From Candidatus Omnitrophota bacterium (GTDB lineage: Bacteria > Omnitrophota > Omnitrophia > Omnitrophales > Aquincolibacteriaceae), in assembly GCA_023247055.1 (NCBI GenBank), contig JAHFHF010000034.1, forward strand, positions 1 to 33,157: a stretch of DNA of 33,157 nt, written 5' to 3'. The translations under genes and the position numbers were made by a program. Numbering within the stretch: the stretch's first letter is position 1; each line of letters opens with the position of its first letter. A model generated the notes under the pieces. The model was not told where the DNA came from and did no database searches. It saw only the letters and a list, made by a program, of their open reading frames with translations. Shown in pieces: positions 1 through 8,677 of the stretch.

Positions 1-1
1 T

Positions 2-3000
2 CTCGAAAATATCAAAAGAGGTATTGAATTGATGGCCGGTTTCTATGAACAGCGAGACTGGGCCCAGGCCGTGGCTGTGGTTGAAGAGCATTTGAGCGAT
101 GTGCGTTCAAAACCCGCGGCGCAAACTGCGGGGCTTGCAGCCTTTGAAGCCTGGCGTGCCCTGATTGAAGATACACTGGTCTTGGATCTTCAACTAAGGC
201 AGCGGTCTGAGGTGCGCATGGAGGTGGGTTTGCTACGCTCACAAATCCAATTCGAACTTGCACATTTGGATTCTTTGATGCAGCGTCGGCCCTGGCGGTT
301 GTTTCAGGCCGACGGCCTGGGAGTGCCTGTCGAGGGCCAAGTACGGGCTATGTTTGACTGGAGTTTAGAACTTATCCGGACTGAAGCGCAGCGCAGAACC
401 GAAGCCGAGGCACTGCGCACGGTTGCGGATGCGGCGCAGCGGCTGGGTCTCCTTTTGGAAGTGCTCAACGGCTTATCCAGCGGTACTCTGCAGCGCCAGA
501 CCAAAATCGAGAAGGAGGATGAAGCTGCCGATTGGTATATGGTTTCACGCGGTCATGAGCAGTATAAAGTCCAGGTATTAAAGCGTGAAATCCCTAAAAC
601 CGGAAAGCAAGCCCGGTTTGCCGTCAATATCATTTCAGCCAACTGGCAAGATGTGGATAAAATTCACATTGACTGGGATCGGGAGCAGGCATGGTTAGAC
701 TTGCCTGACTCGATGCGGACCCTTTCCCGCGATGCCTGGCATCACTCTCTGCCTTCCATCAAGACCCTGGAGCAATTTGCGGCTTTGACGGACCGGCTTT
801 TCAAAAATGTTTCGCAGCAAACGGATTCTCGCTCCGAGATGCGTGCGGTAGACACGATGGCAATGCAATATCGACTGTTACAGGACTTTCCAGCCGATGA
901 AAAAGAGTGGCTCAAGGATCAAATCATGGGGCTCTATCGAGAAGTTTTTGGGCCGGCTCTTGGCATCACCCCAAGTGACGATTTTGAAGATTATCGCAGA
1001 AGCGGCCTGAGTGTTGTGGCTTATACCGGTGAAGGTCCCGCAAAAACTCTGCAAGGTTTTGTCCTGGTTAGAAATTCAGATTCCATCGATATCATGGCCG
1101 TGCGCCAGGCTGCCCGCCGGCGCGGCACAGCCACCCAGCTTTTAAAACAAGCGGCTTTGGGAGCTCAAGCCAAACAATTGCCGTCGCTCCGTCTGCAAGT
1201 CTTTGAGCATAACTCCGCGGCGCTGCAGCTTTATCAGACCCTCGGTTTTTCCGAGACCGGACGAAAGAAAGGCCTTGCTTCCAATGGGGAAGCAGGCGTT
1301 CTTGTGAGTCTGAGCGCTCAACCGCAGGGGGTAATAGTGCGGGCTGACGAAGCGGAGGCGCAGCGCGCAGCGGCACAGCGCCAAGCATTGATCGATTTAC
1401 TGCATCTGTTAAACCGGAATTGGTGGCTGATTGAAGATGCTTTGGCTCATGATAAGCATTTTTTGCGGTTTCAAGGCGACAGTCCTGATGAAGATGCGGT
1501 GAGGGCCTGGGATGATCAGAAGTTTTCGACGCGTAAAGAGGCGGTGGCGGCCATGATCAGCCACCGGCTCGCGGCAGGCAAACACTATGGCCTGCGGATC
1601 AATTTTCCTGAGGATGAAGAAGCACTTTTCCGTCTTCTGGCCAAGCTGGATATGACAATCGATACTTCGCAGCCGGAGTTGTGGGATCAAACCACGGACC
1701 GTGAAGTGCAGCGCCTGCGATCGGCCTTGCCCAAAGCGCAGCAACTTGCGCGCGAAGGTTATGACGTACGCACCATTTCTTCGCCGGAAACAACGCTTCA
1801 CAGCGTGACCGGTGAATACATTTATGCTCAGGCGGACGGACTCTCCCGCTGGCCGCGTCAATGGATCAAGTCCACAGGACATTGGCTTGCGCACCAAGGC
1901 GGTGTAAGCCTGCCTTTAGAGATTTATGAGCTTGTCTTCAATGTGCTTGAATACGGCTATGCCGGCGCCTTGGGTTTAAAAATCGTGCAGCGGCCGCACG
2001 GCCTTGTCTTGGAAGCCGCGGTGTGGGATGCGGGTCCCGGCATTGACAATCCCCAGGCTTTGCTGGAACGCGGCGGCCAGCCTGGCGCAGATCCGGGAGC
2101 AGGTTTCCGGCATCTCAATGCGTTTCCAGGCGAGGTTATTCTTGAAGCGCTCGGACAAAAATGGATCAAGAGCGGTGCGCATCAATCTTTTAGGCTTCGG
2201 GGCGAAAGTCTGGTCACGGCCGGCCAGGGCACGAAAATCACTCTGCGCCTGCCCGTGCGTTCTGAGATGCGTGAGAAAGTTGGAAGTTTGAAGTTAGACG
2301 TTGGAAGTAAAAAGCAAGATATCTTCCGGCCAGAAGTGTTTGACGCTTTAATGCCTCCCACTTCTTACTTCCAAGTCCAGAAAGGCTTGGCGAAAGCGAA
2401 TGTCCGCTCTGAAATACGCGCAGAGAAATCCGAATCCGAGCCGGAAGAATTACCGGCAGTCCTGCAGTGGGCTTTTAACAATATGGACCGGGGGGGCTCC
2501 GTCCCGGGATGGGGAATGGGGCTGATGGTTTTCTTTTTTGTTATGACCTTTGGCGGACTTGAGCGATGGCCTGTATGGCTGGCCTTGTCAGGCGTTTTAG
2601 GTTTTCTATTCGGCGCCGCCATGAAAACTTTCTTTCAAAGCCAACTTTTTCTGGATAAAGAAGATGCCGTAGACCAAGTTACGATTCTGCAAGTCGCTGA
2701 AAACGAATATGAAATTCCGGTTGCGGTCGCTAAGAATGACCATGGTTTAATGATCGCTAAACGCGCGCCTCTGGCAGCCATTCTTGCCAAAACGCTTCAA
2801 GCTTTAGATATTGCCCCGGATCAAGTGACCCGCATTGATTTTGCAAATTCCTCAGGCCGGCGGCAAAACATTTATGAACGTTTAGAGTACGACAGTCTTT
2901 CGCTCTATGAATCTCCCGAAATTTTTCAATTTTCGCACGCCACCCTTGACGAGCATTGGCCGCCTTTGAAAACCGTGATCCACATCCGCTATCGGTCTCA

Positions 3001-6000
3001 TCTCGCTGAAGCCGAGTCCGAAGCATGGGCTCGCTCCGAAGTGCGGGAATCCGACAGCATGGATCTTGCCTGGCTCAATACGCCGACATGGGGCGAGCGA
3101 GTAGAAATTCCGTCCAGCGCGATTTTGTATACGGATCCCGGCGGCTTTCGAGTCATTGACGCCGGGCTTTTGCTTCGTCAGCCTCCGGGAAGCACCGGCT
3201 CGGAAAAGCGCATGGACATCCTCTCGGCAGAGCTTGCCCGCGTCCATCAGCGGGCCTTTACCGAAGGAGATCCCTATAGCCATAATTCCGAGTTTTTGAA
3301 AAAACCCCTGATAGAGAAAAAACAAGCTATTTTATTTTTAATTTCCGCAGAAGGCGAGATGAAGGCTGTGATCCAGGGAAGTTTGGGCAGAACGGCGGCG
3401 GGTTTTTTGCACATCCGCACACTCGCTAGTGTGCCGGATTCTATACGTGGCAAAGGCCCCTTGCTGCTTTATCTATGGCTGCGCCGCTATCAAGCCCCGG
3501 AAGCGTATGCGGTGATCCGGTGGGAGGCCAGTGAAAACTTTCTCAAAATTCGCCGGCATTTCTTTTCACAGCGGCAGCAGCTGGCGCCGGACGACAATCC
3601 CGTCGAGTCTTATCGTAAAGACGCGGAGAATAATTTTTATGTTATTCTCAAACCCACTGTTTCAATCGGAGGGAAACTGACAGTGCCGGAGTTACTGCGT
3701 TTGCGCCGCCGCTCCGAAAATCGTCAGGAACCGGCCCGTTCTGAAATGCGTACCCCTGAAGATTTCAGCGAAATAGAAAAACAACAGCGCGAAGATCTTT
3801 ATTGGGCTTTGGGCGAACTCAATCGCCGCGGGTATCTCAATCTTTTTCCGGAAAAAGATGACCGCGCTTTTTTTGAATTCAAAAATGACTTGCCTGATCA
3901 CGAAACGGTCCTGGGCTGGAGCTGGTCAGAGTTTCATGATAAGCAGGGTGCTTTTATCAATATTTTGCTGAATCGTTTATGGAATCACGGCAAATTCAGC
4001 GAGCTTGTGCAACAGTTGAAAAACCGTGTATCGTCTGAGACAGAGCAGGCCGCGCACCTGCGTTTTGCCGCCGTGGTTCTAGAGTGGCTTACAGCCGAGG
4101 ACGCTTCTGCGATCGAGGAATTGCAATCAGCCATTCTGCCCTACGTTCAGACGCTGCCGCCAGGCAGGGTGACGGACCAGGCTGTAAAAGCCTGGGCGAG
4201 ACTTTTACAATTTATCATGCGCGAACCCTATTACACTTCCGAAATCAGCGCTATCACTGCCGCAATACTGACCGACCAAGATCTGATCCATCCTGCCAGT
4301 GTTTATGCCTTGGCGCAGCGCATGATCGAAGGCCGGTATTTTACCTACAGTTCAGCGGCTTTTGAAGAAGATCTCAGCCGGCATTTGGCGGCGAACCCGC
4401 GGGATCTTTCCAAGGTTGTGATCACGATCCGGGACCGTGCGGCTTTTCAAACACAAATGATCCAAGCCCGTCAAACACGTAACGCTGAGCAGATGAAGGC
4501 TGCCGCTGTGGCTTTGGCCAATCAGGCTTATCGCGGCGCAGGCAGTGACTGGAGCGATGGGATCGCCCTAGTGCAAGCTTATCTGGAATTGCAGCGGCGA
4601 GGTTTTGTGGATGAAGCCTTCCGGAGCGATCTTGCGAGCGTCCCCGAATTGGATGAGCGCGATCAATTTTGGATTCGCCTGCCGTTCTTGACGGCTCAGT
4701 TGGACAAAGCCCTGGCACAGCATGATTTTGACGATTTTTTGCATACTGTGGAGTCCGCGCAATGGCAAGATCATGACTTTGTTTTGAAGATGGGCCGCTT
4801 TTTGAGATGGTATCTTTTCCGTTATTACGGGTTTCAAGAAAATAAAAGCTCGCAGCCCTGGCCGCCAGATTATCCTGACAAAAAAGAAATATTGAACCGT
4901 TTTCAAAGTTTTATCACAGTACTGTTGGGTCATGATGCGGATCGTATTTTAGAACAGTCTCATCTTTGGCCTGCTTACCGCCATGATTGGATGGCCCGCC
5001 AGAGAGCCAAGTATGGGGACTCCTTAAGCCGGTTTGAATATAATGTGGCAGCGGACTTTGCGGCTGAATTTCAGGATTTTGCCGCGCAATGGAATATTTG
5101 GCGACGTGAGGGCGGGTTTATGCTGGATGCGGTCGAAACAGCGCTTCACGAAAATACGGTTTCCGCCGGTTTTACGTCGGGTTCTATGGCGCCTTACGAC
5201 CGTCAGACCGTCGAAATCACCAGGCTGAATGACAGCACGGTTCGGTTTCAGCAAATTTTCAACCAAGGAGATTCTTTGCTGCGGGAAATTCTGCGGATCG
5301 ATGTGCGTTTTGGCCGCAGCCCTGCTCTTCGTATCACGAGTCAAATCACTGGGGATAAGCTGCGTGCGCAGCAAAAAAGCTTGTTCAAATTAAAAAAAAC
5401 AGGAACAGGCAGCCTGCTGGATGAAATTGTTTTTGAGGACGGCGTTTTCAATCTGCATCTCGATGTCGAAAATTTTCCACCTCCGCTGCAGCGTTTTTTT
5501 GCGCAAGGTGGTTCGTCGCTTCGCATTCAACTCAAGCCCCGGCGGCGCGCGGACAGCCGCTCCGAAATGCGCTATTCGGAGCAGTTCCAGGCCGTTTTAG
5601 AGTTTACGGCTGCGGCGTGGGCGGCGGCCGGATTTGCGGCCAGCATCGACCAGGGCGTCAAAAGCTTTGTGCGCCGCCATCTGCCAGTTTGGGATGAATA
5701 TTATCCGCGCAATCGTGAAGGCCGGGCTGTGCTGATTGATTATCCTGAAAAAGTGGAATGGCATTTGGCGGGGCCTCTTTTTCTGCGGCATAACCTGCAT
5801 GGCTTTGAATGGGATGATGAGCGCTGGGAACCCCGGGTCAAGGGGCATCTCCGGTTTTGGAATCTTGGGGTGGCCTTATTTCTGCTGGCGGGGCTGCCGC
5901 TTTTGGCCTTAGGGCCGCAGGAAGTTTACGCTTTTCTTGTGGCGGGAATGCCCTTTTTTTGGCGCATGGTTTTTGGTATTTTTTACGGTTTTGCGGCCGG

Positions 6001-6973
6001 AGGAGCTCTGGGAGGGGCTATCGATATCCTGCGTTTTGGCACCGTGACCAATACGTTTCGTTTAGGGAGGCGATCTTTTAATCCCGCGGATGTGTTTTTA
6101 CCCATCGGGCTTTTGCAGGTATCCATCACTAACTTCTTGCTGCAGTTACGCGGCAAAAGCGGTTCGAATGTTGTGGGTCAGGACAGCACTCTTATTACCG
6201 TTACTTCGGAGGAAGATGAGTCAGAGCCGAATAACACTTCTTTAGAAAAATCTCAAGAGACGGAGACTCCTAGCACAGAGGCGGTGCAGAGCGCATTAAT
6301 ATCTGAGCGCTCCAAAGAACCTCAAGCGGGAACAAGGATGCAGCCGCCAGCCCAGCCAAAATCCGAAGACAATCAGCCCGCGCGGCCGGCGTATAAAAAA
6401 ATTGAAGATATGACCGCAGCCGCAGGCGTATTTATAGACGCAGCTGAATTAGAACTGGCCCAGCCGGCGCAAATAGCCCGCCAAATGGATGAACTCATGA
6501 CGCTTTTGTCGCGGCATAAGGACTTTCATGTGTATATTGACGGAATAGACGATTATCCGCTTGAAAATATCCATAATGCTCAGCTTCAAAAACTACTGAC
6601 AGAATACCGCAGCCGTATTCACATGGGCATGCTTGAAAGTAAAGCCAGCCTTCAGCAGCAAAGAATTTTGGTCCAAGTGTCTTTTTTTGAGGGAAGGGGG
6701 ACGGCAGCCGCAACCCGGGAAAAGATTGAAAAACTCAAAAAAACTTATGACCTTGAGGGTCATGACATTGTGCCGCTGGAATATACTCAGGACTGGGCGC
6801 TAAAAGGCTTCTTGGACCTGGCAGAATCTCTAAAGCTGGGCGAGTTGATTAAAGACCTTCCGGCGATGTATGCCGTACGCACGGCCAACGGTTACCTGCG
6901 CATGGCCGACACCTACTTATCCTCTCTCCGCAGCGAAATCCGCAATAACTACGTTTTTCAGTGGTCAGCATAA
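2..6973 (+). CDS. Giant multidomain protein, 5'-truncated by window edge (GNAT-like + GHKL ATPase-like + membrane segments)
   Basis: The frame is open to the left edge with no stop, so the true start lies outside the window; the TTG at 29 is only the first in-frame start-like codon. Residue numbers here count from that TTG (2,314 aa to the TAA). A GNAT-like acetyltransferase fold is seen at about 340-415, with an arginine/glycine-rich acetyl-CoA loop (RRRGTATQL) and a C-terminal LYQTLGF. A GHKL (histidine-kinase-type) ATPase domain spans about 630-745, with an N-box ELVFNVLEYG, a G1 box WDAGPGI, a G2-like GAGFRHL and a G3-like GQGTKITLRLP. Hydrophobic segments lie at about 828-866 and 1941-2005. 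A second GNAT-like stretch is at about 1104-1178 (SIRGKGPLLLYLWLR). Long helical segments lie between. RSE[MVI]R occurs eight times. No single known family covers the protein; its function is unknown. Large multi-enzyme proteins of this kind are, as I recall, typical of Omnitrophota. Confidence 0.85.
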   Translation, partial: LENIKRGIELMAGFYEQRDWAQAVAVVEEHLSDVRSKPAAQTAGLAAFEAWRALIEDTLVLDLQLRQRSEVRMEVGLLRSQIQFELAHLDSLMQRRPWRLFQADGLGVPVEGQVRAMFDWSLELIRTEAQRRTEAEALRTVADAAQRLGLLLEVLNGLSSGTLQRQTKIEKEDEAADWYMVSRGHEQYKVQVLKREIPKTGKQARFAVNIISANWQDVDKIHIDWDREQAWLDLPDSMRTLSRDAWHHSLPSIKTLEQFAALTDRLFKNVSQQTDSRSEMRAVDTMAMQYRLLQDFPADEKEWLKDQIMGLYREVFGPALGITPSDDFEDYRRSGLSVVAYTGEGPAKTLQGFVLVRNSDSIDIMAVRQAARRRGTATQLLKQAALGAQAKQLPSLRLQVFEHNSAALQLYQTLGFSETGRKKGLASNGEAGVLVSLSAQPQGVIVRADEAEAQRAAAQRQALIDLLHLLNRNWWLIEDALAHDKHFLRFQGDSPDEDAVRAWDDQKFSTRKEAVAAMISHRLAAGKHYGLRINFPEDEEALFRLLAKLDMTIDTSQPELWDQTTDREVQRLRSALPKAQQLAREGYDVRTISSPETTLHSVTGEYIYAQADGLSRWPRQWIKSTGHWLAHQGGVSLPLEIYELVFNVLEYGYAGALGLKIVQRPHGLVLEAAVWDAGPGIDNPQALLERGGQPGADPGAGFRHLNAFPGEVILEALGQKWIKSGAHQSFRLRGESLVTAGQGTKITLRLPVRSEMREKVGSLKLDVGSKKQDIFRPEVFDALMPPTSYFQVQKGLAKANVRSEIRAEKSESEPEELPAVLQWAFNNMDRGGSVPGWGMGLMVFFFVMTFGGLERWPVWLALSGVLGFLFGAAMKTFFQSQLFLDKEDAVDQVTILQVAENEYEIPVAVAKNDHGLMIAKRAPLAAILAKTLQALDIAPDQVTRIDFANSSGRRQNIYERLEYDSLSLYESPEIFQFSHATLDEHWPPLKTVIHIRYRSHLAEAESEAWARSEVRESDSMDLAWLNTPTWGERVEIPSSAILYTDPGGFRVIDAGLLLRQPPGSTGSEKRMDILSAELARVHQRAFTEGDPYSHNSEFLKKPLIEKKQAILFLISAEGEMKAVIQGSLGRTAAGFLHIRTLASVPDSIRGKGPLLLYLWLRRYQAPEAYAVIRWEASENFLKIRRHFFSQRQQLAPDDNPVESYRKDAENNFYVILKPTVSIGGKLTVPELLRLRRRSENRQEPARSEMRTPEDFSEIEKQQREDLYWALGELNRRGYLNLFPEKDDRAFFEFKNDLPDHETVLGWSWSEFHDKQGAFINILLNRLWNHGKFSELVQQLKNRVSSETEQAAHLRFAAVVLEWLTAEDASAIEELQSAILPYVQTLPPGRVTDQAVKAWARLLQFIMREPYYTSEISAITAAILTDQDLIHPASVYALAQRMIEGRYFTYSSAAFEEDLSRHLAANPRDLSKVVITIRDRAAFQTQMIQARQTRNAEQMKAAAVALANQAYRGAGSDWSDGIALVQAYLELQRRGFVDEAFRSDLASVPELDERDQFWIRLPFLTAQLDKALAQHDFDDFLHTVESAQWQDHDFVLKMGRFLRWYLFRYYGFQENKSSQPWPPDYPDKKEILNRFQSFITVLLGHDADRILEQSHLWPAYRHDWMARQRAKYGDSLSRFEYNVAADFAAEFQDFAAQWNIWRREGGFMLDAVETALHENTVSAGFTSGSMAPYDRQTVEITRLNDSTVRFQQIFNQGDSLLREILRIDVRFGRSPALRITSQITGDKLRAQQKSLFKLKKTGTGSLLDEIVFEDGVFNLHLDVENFPPPLQRFFAQGGSSLRIQLKPRRRADSRSEMRYSEQFQAVLEFTAAAWAAAGFAASIDQGVKSFVRRHLPVWDEYYPRNREGRAVLIDYPEKVEWHLAGPLFLRHNLHGFEWDDERWEPRVKGHLRFWNLGVALFLLAGLPLLALGPQEVYAFLVAGMPFFWRMVFGIFYGFAAGGALGGAIDILRFGTVTNTFRLGRRSFNPADVFLPIGLLQVSITNFLLQLRGKSGSNVVGQDSTLITVTSEEDESEPNNTSLEKSQETETPSTEAVQSALISERSKEPQAGTRMQPPAQPKSEDNQPARPAYKKIEDMTAAAGVFIDAAELELAQPAQIARQMDELMTLLSRHKDFHVYIDGIDDYPLENIHNAQLQKLLTEYRSRIHMGMLESKASLQQQRILVQVSFFEGRGTAAATREKIEKLKKTYDLEGHDIVPLEYTQDWALKGFLDLAESLKLGELIKDLPAMYAVRTANGYLRMADTYLSSLRSEIRNNYVFQWSA
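2279..2374 (+). repeat. Heptamer tandem repeat and inverted repeat inside the giant ORF
   Basis: Four consecutive 7-mers (GTTGGAA, GTTTGAA, GTTAGAC, GTTGGAA) occupy 2279-2306. The sequence TTGGAAGTAAAAAG at 2301-2314 pairs with CTTCTTACTTCCAA at 2361-2374 with one mismatch. The block lies in frame between the end of the GHKL ATPase-like domain (plus one RSEMR motif) and the next RSEIR motif. The encoded peptide (KVGSLKLDVGSKKQD) is low in complexity, which looks like non-coding repeat DNA absorbed into the reading frame. Confidence 0.6.
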
Positions 6974-7064
6974 ACAGTCATGCGTCTTGGGTCATGAGGG
7001 ATGAGAAGAGCAAAGAGAAAAATAGTTGCCTGATAAATAACGCCGTGCGCGAGTTTATATTTTT

Positions 7065-7152
7065 GTCATTGCGAGATAACGTTCAACGGACGTCGAAGAA
7101 ATCACCTTATTGGGATTGCTTCAGCCTTAGTGCCTCGCTGCTTTGCAATGAC
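7065..7152. repeat. Dispersed palindromic intergenic repeat, copy 1
   Basis: An 88-bp element starts with GTCATTGCGAG and ends with TTTGCAATGAC, so its ends are inverted repeats. The centre contains GGGATTGCTTC. A related 88-bp copy follows at 7170-7257. This GTCATTGCGAG...GATTGCTTC type is known from many bacterial genomes as a dispersed, probably non-autonomous, palindromic element. The copies lie between the giant gene and the dTDP-glucose dehydratase gene. Confidence 0.7.
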
Positions 7153-7169
7153 AAAGGCCCTCTTTTTTT

Positions 7170-7257
7170 GTCATTGCGAGTCCGTTGAAGTTTGAAGGCG
7201 AAGCAATCTCGGGTCCGGGATTGCTTCGGCCTTAATGGAATGCTGCCTCGCAAGGAC
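7170..7257. repeat. Dispersed palindromic intergenic repeat, copy 2
   Basis: Same family as the copy at 7065-7152: GTCATTGCGAG at the left, GAAGCAATCTC and GGGATTGCTTC as an internal inverted pair, and CCTCGCAAGGAC at the right. It is a direct-orientation neighbour of copy 1, 17 bp away. Confidence 0.7.
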
Positions 7258-7302
7258 AAAGGGGAAAGTAAGAATTTCAAAAAGTCATTCCGCATTACTT
7301 TT

Positions 7303-7311
7303 TGCTATAAT
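7303..7311 (+). promoter_or_regulatory. Extended -10 promoter candidate for the dehydratase gene
   Basis: TGC followed directly by TATAAT (7306-7311) is a perfect extended -10 element. No good -35 box is seen at the normal distance, as is usual for extended -10 promoters. Transcription would start near 7318, about 80 nt before the ATG at 7399. Confidence 0.5.
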
Positions 7312-7341
7312 GGCCGATCATTAAGAAATACTTTTTAATTC

Positions 7342-7389
7342 AACCGGGTTCAATTTGAACCGGGTTGAAATTGAACCCCGTTGAGACAA
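7342..7389 (+). repeat. Three 16-bp tandem repeats in the leader of the dehydratase gene
   Basis: AACCGGGTTCAATTTG (7342-7357), AACCGGGTTGAAATTG (7358-7373) and a degenerate AACCCCGTTGAGACAA (7374-7389) follow one another without a gap. Each unit is itself close to palindromic (AACCGGGTT). They lie between the putative promoter at 7306 and the start codon at 7399, where a repressor-binding array or an RNA leader element could sit. No known regulator is recognised. Confidence 0.65.
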
Positions 7390-7398
7390 AGACACAAG

Positions 7399-8481
7399 AT
7401 GAAGCAGTCTCTTTTTATTACCGGCGGTGCCGGATTTATTGGTTCGAATTTTGTGCGCTACGTCTTTCAAAAGACGGATTTGCGCATGGTCATTATTGAT
7501 AAATTGACCTATGCCGGACATAAAGTCAGCCTCGCTGGTATTCTGAAAAGCCCGCGCGTTAAATTTGAAAAAGTGGATATCGCTGATACCGTAGCCATCC
7601 GCCGCCTCTATCAACGCTATAAACCCGTTGGCGTGGTGAATCTGGCGGCGGAGTCGCACGTGGACCGTTCCATTGACAGTCCCGGCGATTTTATCGAGAC
7701 TAACATTGTTGGCGCGCATGTGATGCTCGATCAGGCCCTGCAATTTTGGAAAACTCTGCCGCGCGCGAAGCAGAAAAAATTTCGCTTTCTGCATGTTTCA
7801 ACCGACGAAGTCTACGGCAGTCTTGGCAAAACCGGCCTCTTTAAGGAAACGACGCCTTACAGTCCCAACTCGCCCTATTCTGCTTCCAAAGCTTCGGCCG
7901 ATCACTTGGTACGTGCTTATTACGAAACCTATGGCCTGCCGGCCCTGATTACGAATTGTTCTAATAATTACGGCCCTTATCAGTTTCCCGAAAAACTCAT
8001 CCCGCTGGCTTTGCTGAATGCCATGGAAGGCAAGAACGTGCCCATTTACGGTGATGGCCTCAACGTGCGCGATTGGCTGTATGTCGAAGACCATTGTGCC
8101 GGGATTTGGCAAGCGTTCCGCCGCGGCCGCTTGGGCGAAAAATACAATATCGGCGGCCGCAATGAACGTACGAATCTCGAGGTGGTTGACCGGCTTCTCG
8201 ATGCCCTGGAAGAGTTTTATCCCGCAGCGCGCAATCCCGCGCTTTTGCGTAAGGGCATTTGCTGTTACCATGAACTGAAAACGTTTGTGCACGACCGCCC
8301 CGGCCATGACCGCCGCTATGCGATTGACGCGTCTAAAATCCGGCGTGAACTGAACTGGAAACCGAAATACGATTATGAATCCGGTATCCGCCGCACGGTG
8401 AGATGGTACCTGGAGCATCTCGATTGGTGCCGCGCGGTGCAGACAACCTATCAACGTGAGCGCCTTGGGTTAAAGAAGTGA
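7399..8481 (+). CDS. rfbB: dTDP-glucose 4,6-dehydratase
   Basis: This 360-aa protein converts dTDP-glucose to dTDP-4-keto-6-deoxyglucose, the second step towards dTDP-rhamnose and other deoxysugars of surface polysaccharides; it is cytosolic. It shows the NAD-binding motif TGGAGFIGS close to the N-terminus, the catalytic TDE triad at about 135-137 (STDEVYG), and the SDR pair YSASK with Tyr160 and Lys164. The C-terminal substrate-binding part contains DRPGHDRRYAID. Length fits the family (about 340-360 aa). The ATG at 7399 is preferred over the upstream in-frame TTG at 7381 because the protein then starts directly before the Rossmann fold. The usual partners rmlA, rmlC and rmlD are not in this window, so the gene stands alone here. 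Confidence 0.93.
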   Translation: MKQSLFITGGAGFIGSNFVRYVFQKTDLRMVIIDKLTYAGHKVSLAGILKSPRVKFEKVDIADTVAIRRLYQRYKPVGVVNLAAESHVDRSIDSPGDFIETNIVGAHVMLDQALQFWKTLPRAKQKKFRFLHVSTDEVYGSLGKTGLFKETTPYSPNSPYSASKASADHLVRAYYETYGLPALITNCSNNYGPYQFPEKLIPLALLNAMEGKNVPIYGDGLNVRDWLYVEDHCAGIWQAFRRGRLGEKYNIGGRNERTNLEVVDRLLDALEEFYPAARNPALLRKGICCYHELKTFVHDRPGHDRRYAIDASKIRRELNWKPKYDYESGIRRTVRWYLEHLDWCRAVQTTYQRERLGLKK

Positions 8482-8495
8482 GCAAAGAAATCCCT

Positions 8496-8591
8496 CCCCC
8501 CTCTTAATCTCCCCCCGGAGAGCACGTGGGGAGAAATAGAACAAGGAAACTTTTCTCCTCCGTGCTTTTCGGGGGAGGACTAAGGTGGGGG
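8496..8591. repeat. Long imperfect inverted repeat between rfbB and pepA
   Basis: The arm at 8496-8536 is an imperfect reverse complement of the arm at 8551-8591, with about 41 bp per arm and a 14-nt loop. The right end (GGGGGAGGACTAAGGTGGGG) is closely related to the sequence at 14437-14458 inside the btuF leader, so this is a dispersed element. It may also act as a terminator-like hairpin for rfbB, but there is no clear T-run. Confidence 0.65.
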
Positions 8592-8677
8592 AAAAGCAGA
8601 GTAAACTCGCGCGCGGTGTTATCAACTAATTCCTAACCCCTATTCCCTAGACCCTGTTTCTGAAAGGAGCAGCACCC

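Noticed and set aside
29..31. TTG as the start codon of the giant gene
   Set aside because: The frame is open upstream to the window edge (LENIKRGIE...), so the TTG is an internal leucine codon.
2882..3325. A 147-codon open frame on the minus strand opposite the giant gene
   Set aside because: Shadow of the plus-strand gene; no domain and no ribosome-binding site.
7065..7257. A two-copy repeat as the ends of an insertion sequence
   Set aside because: The copies are in direct orientation 17 bp apart and enclose no gene; they fit a dispersed palindromic repeat family better.
7798..8454. A 218-codon open frame on the minus strand opposite rfbB
   Set aside because: It is antisense to a clearly recognised dehydratase gene, has no family features and arises from the codon bias of the real gene.
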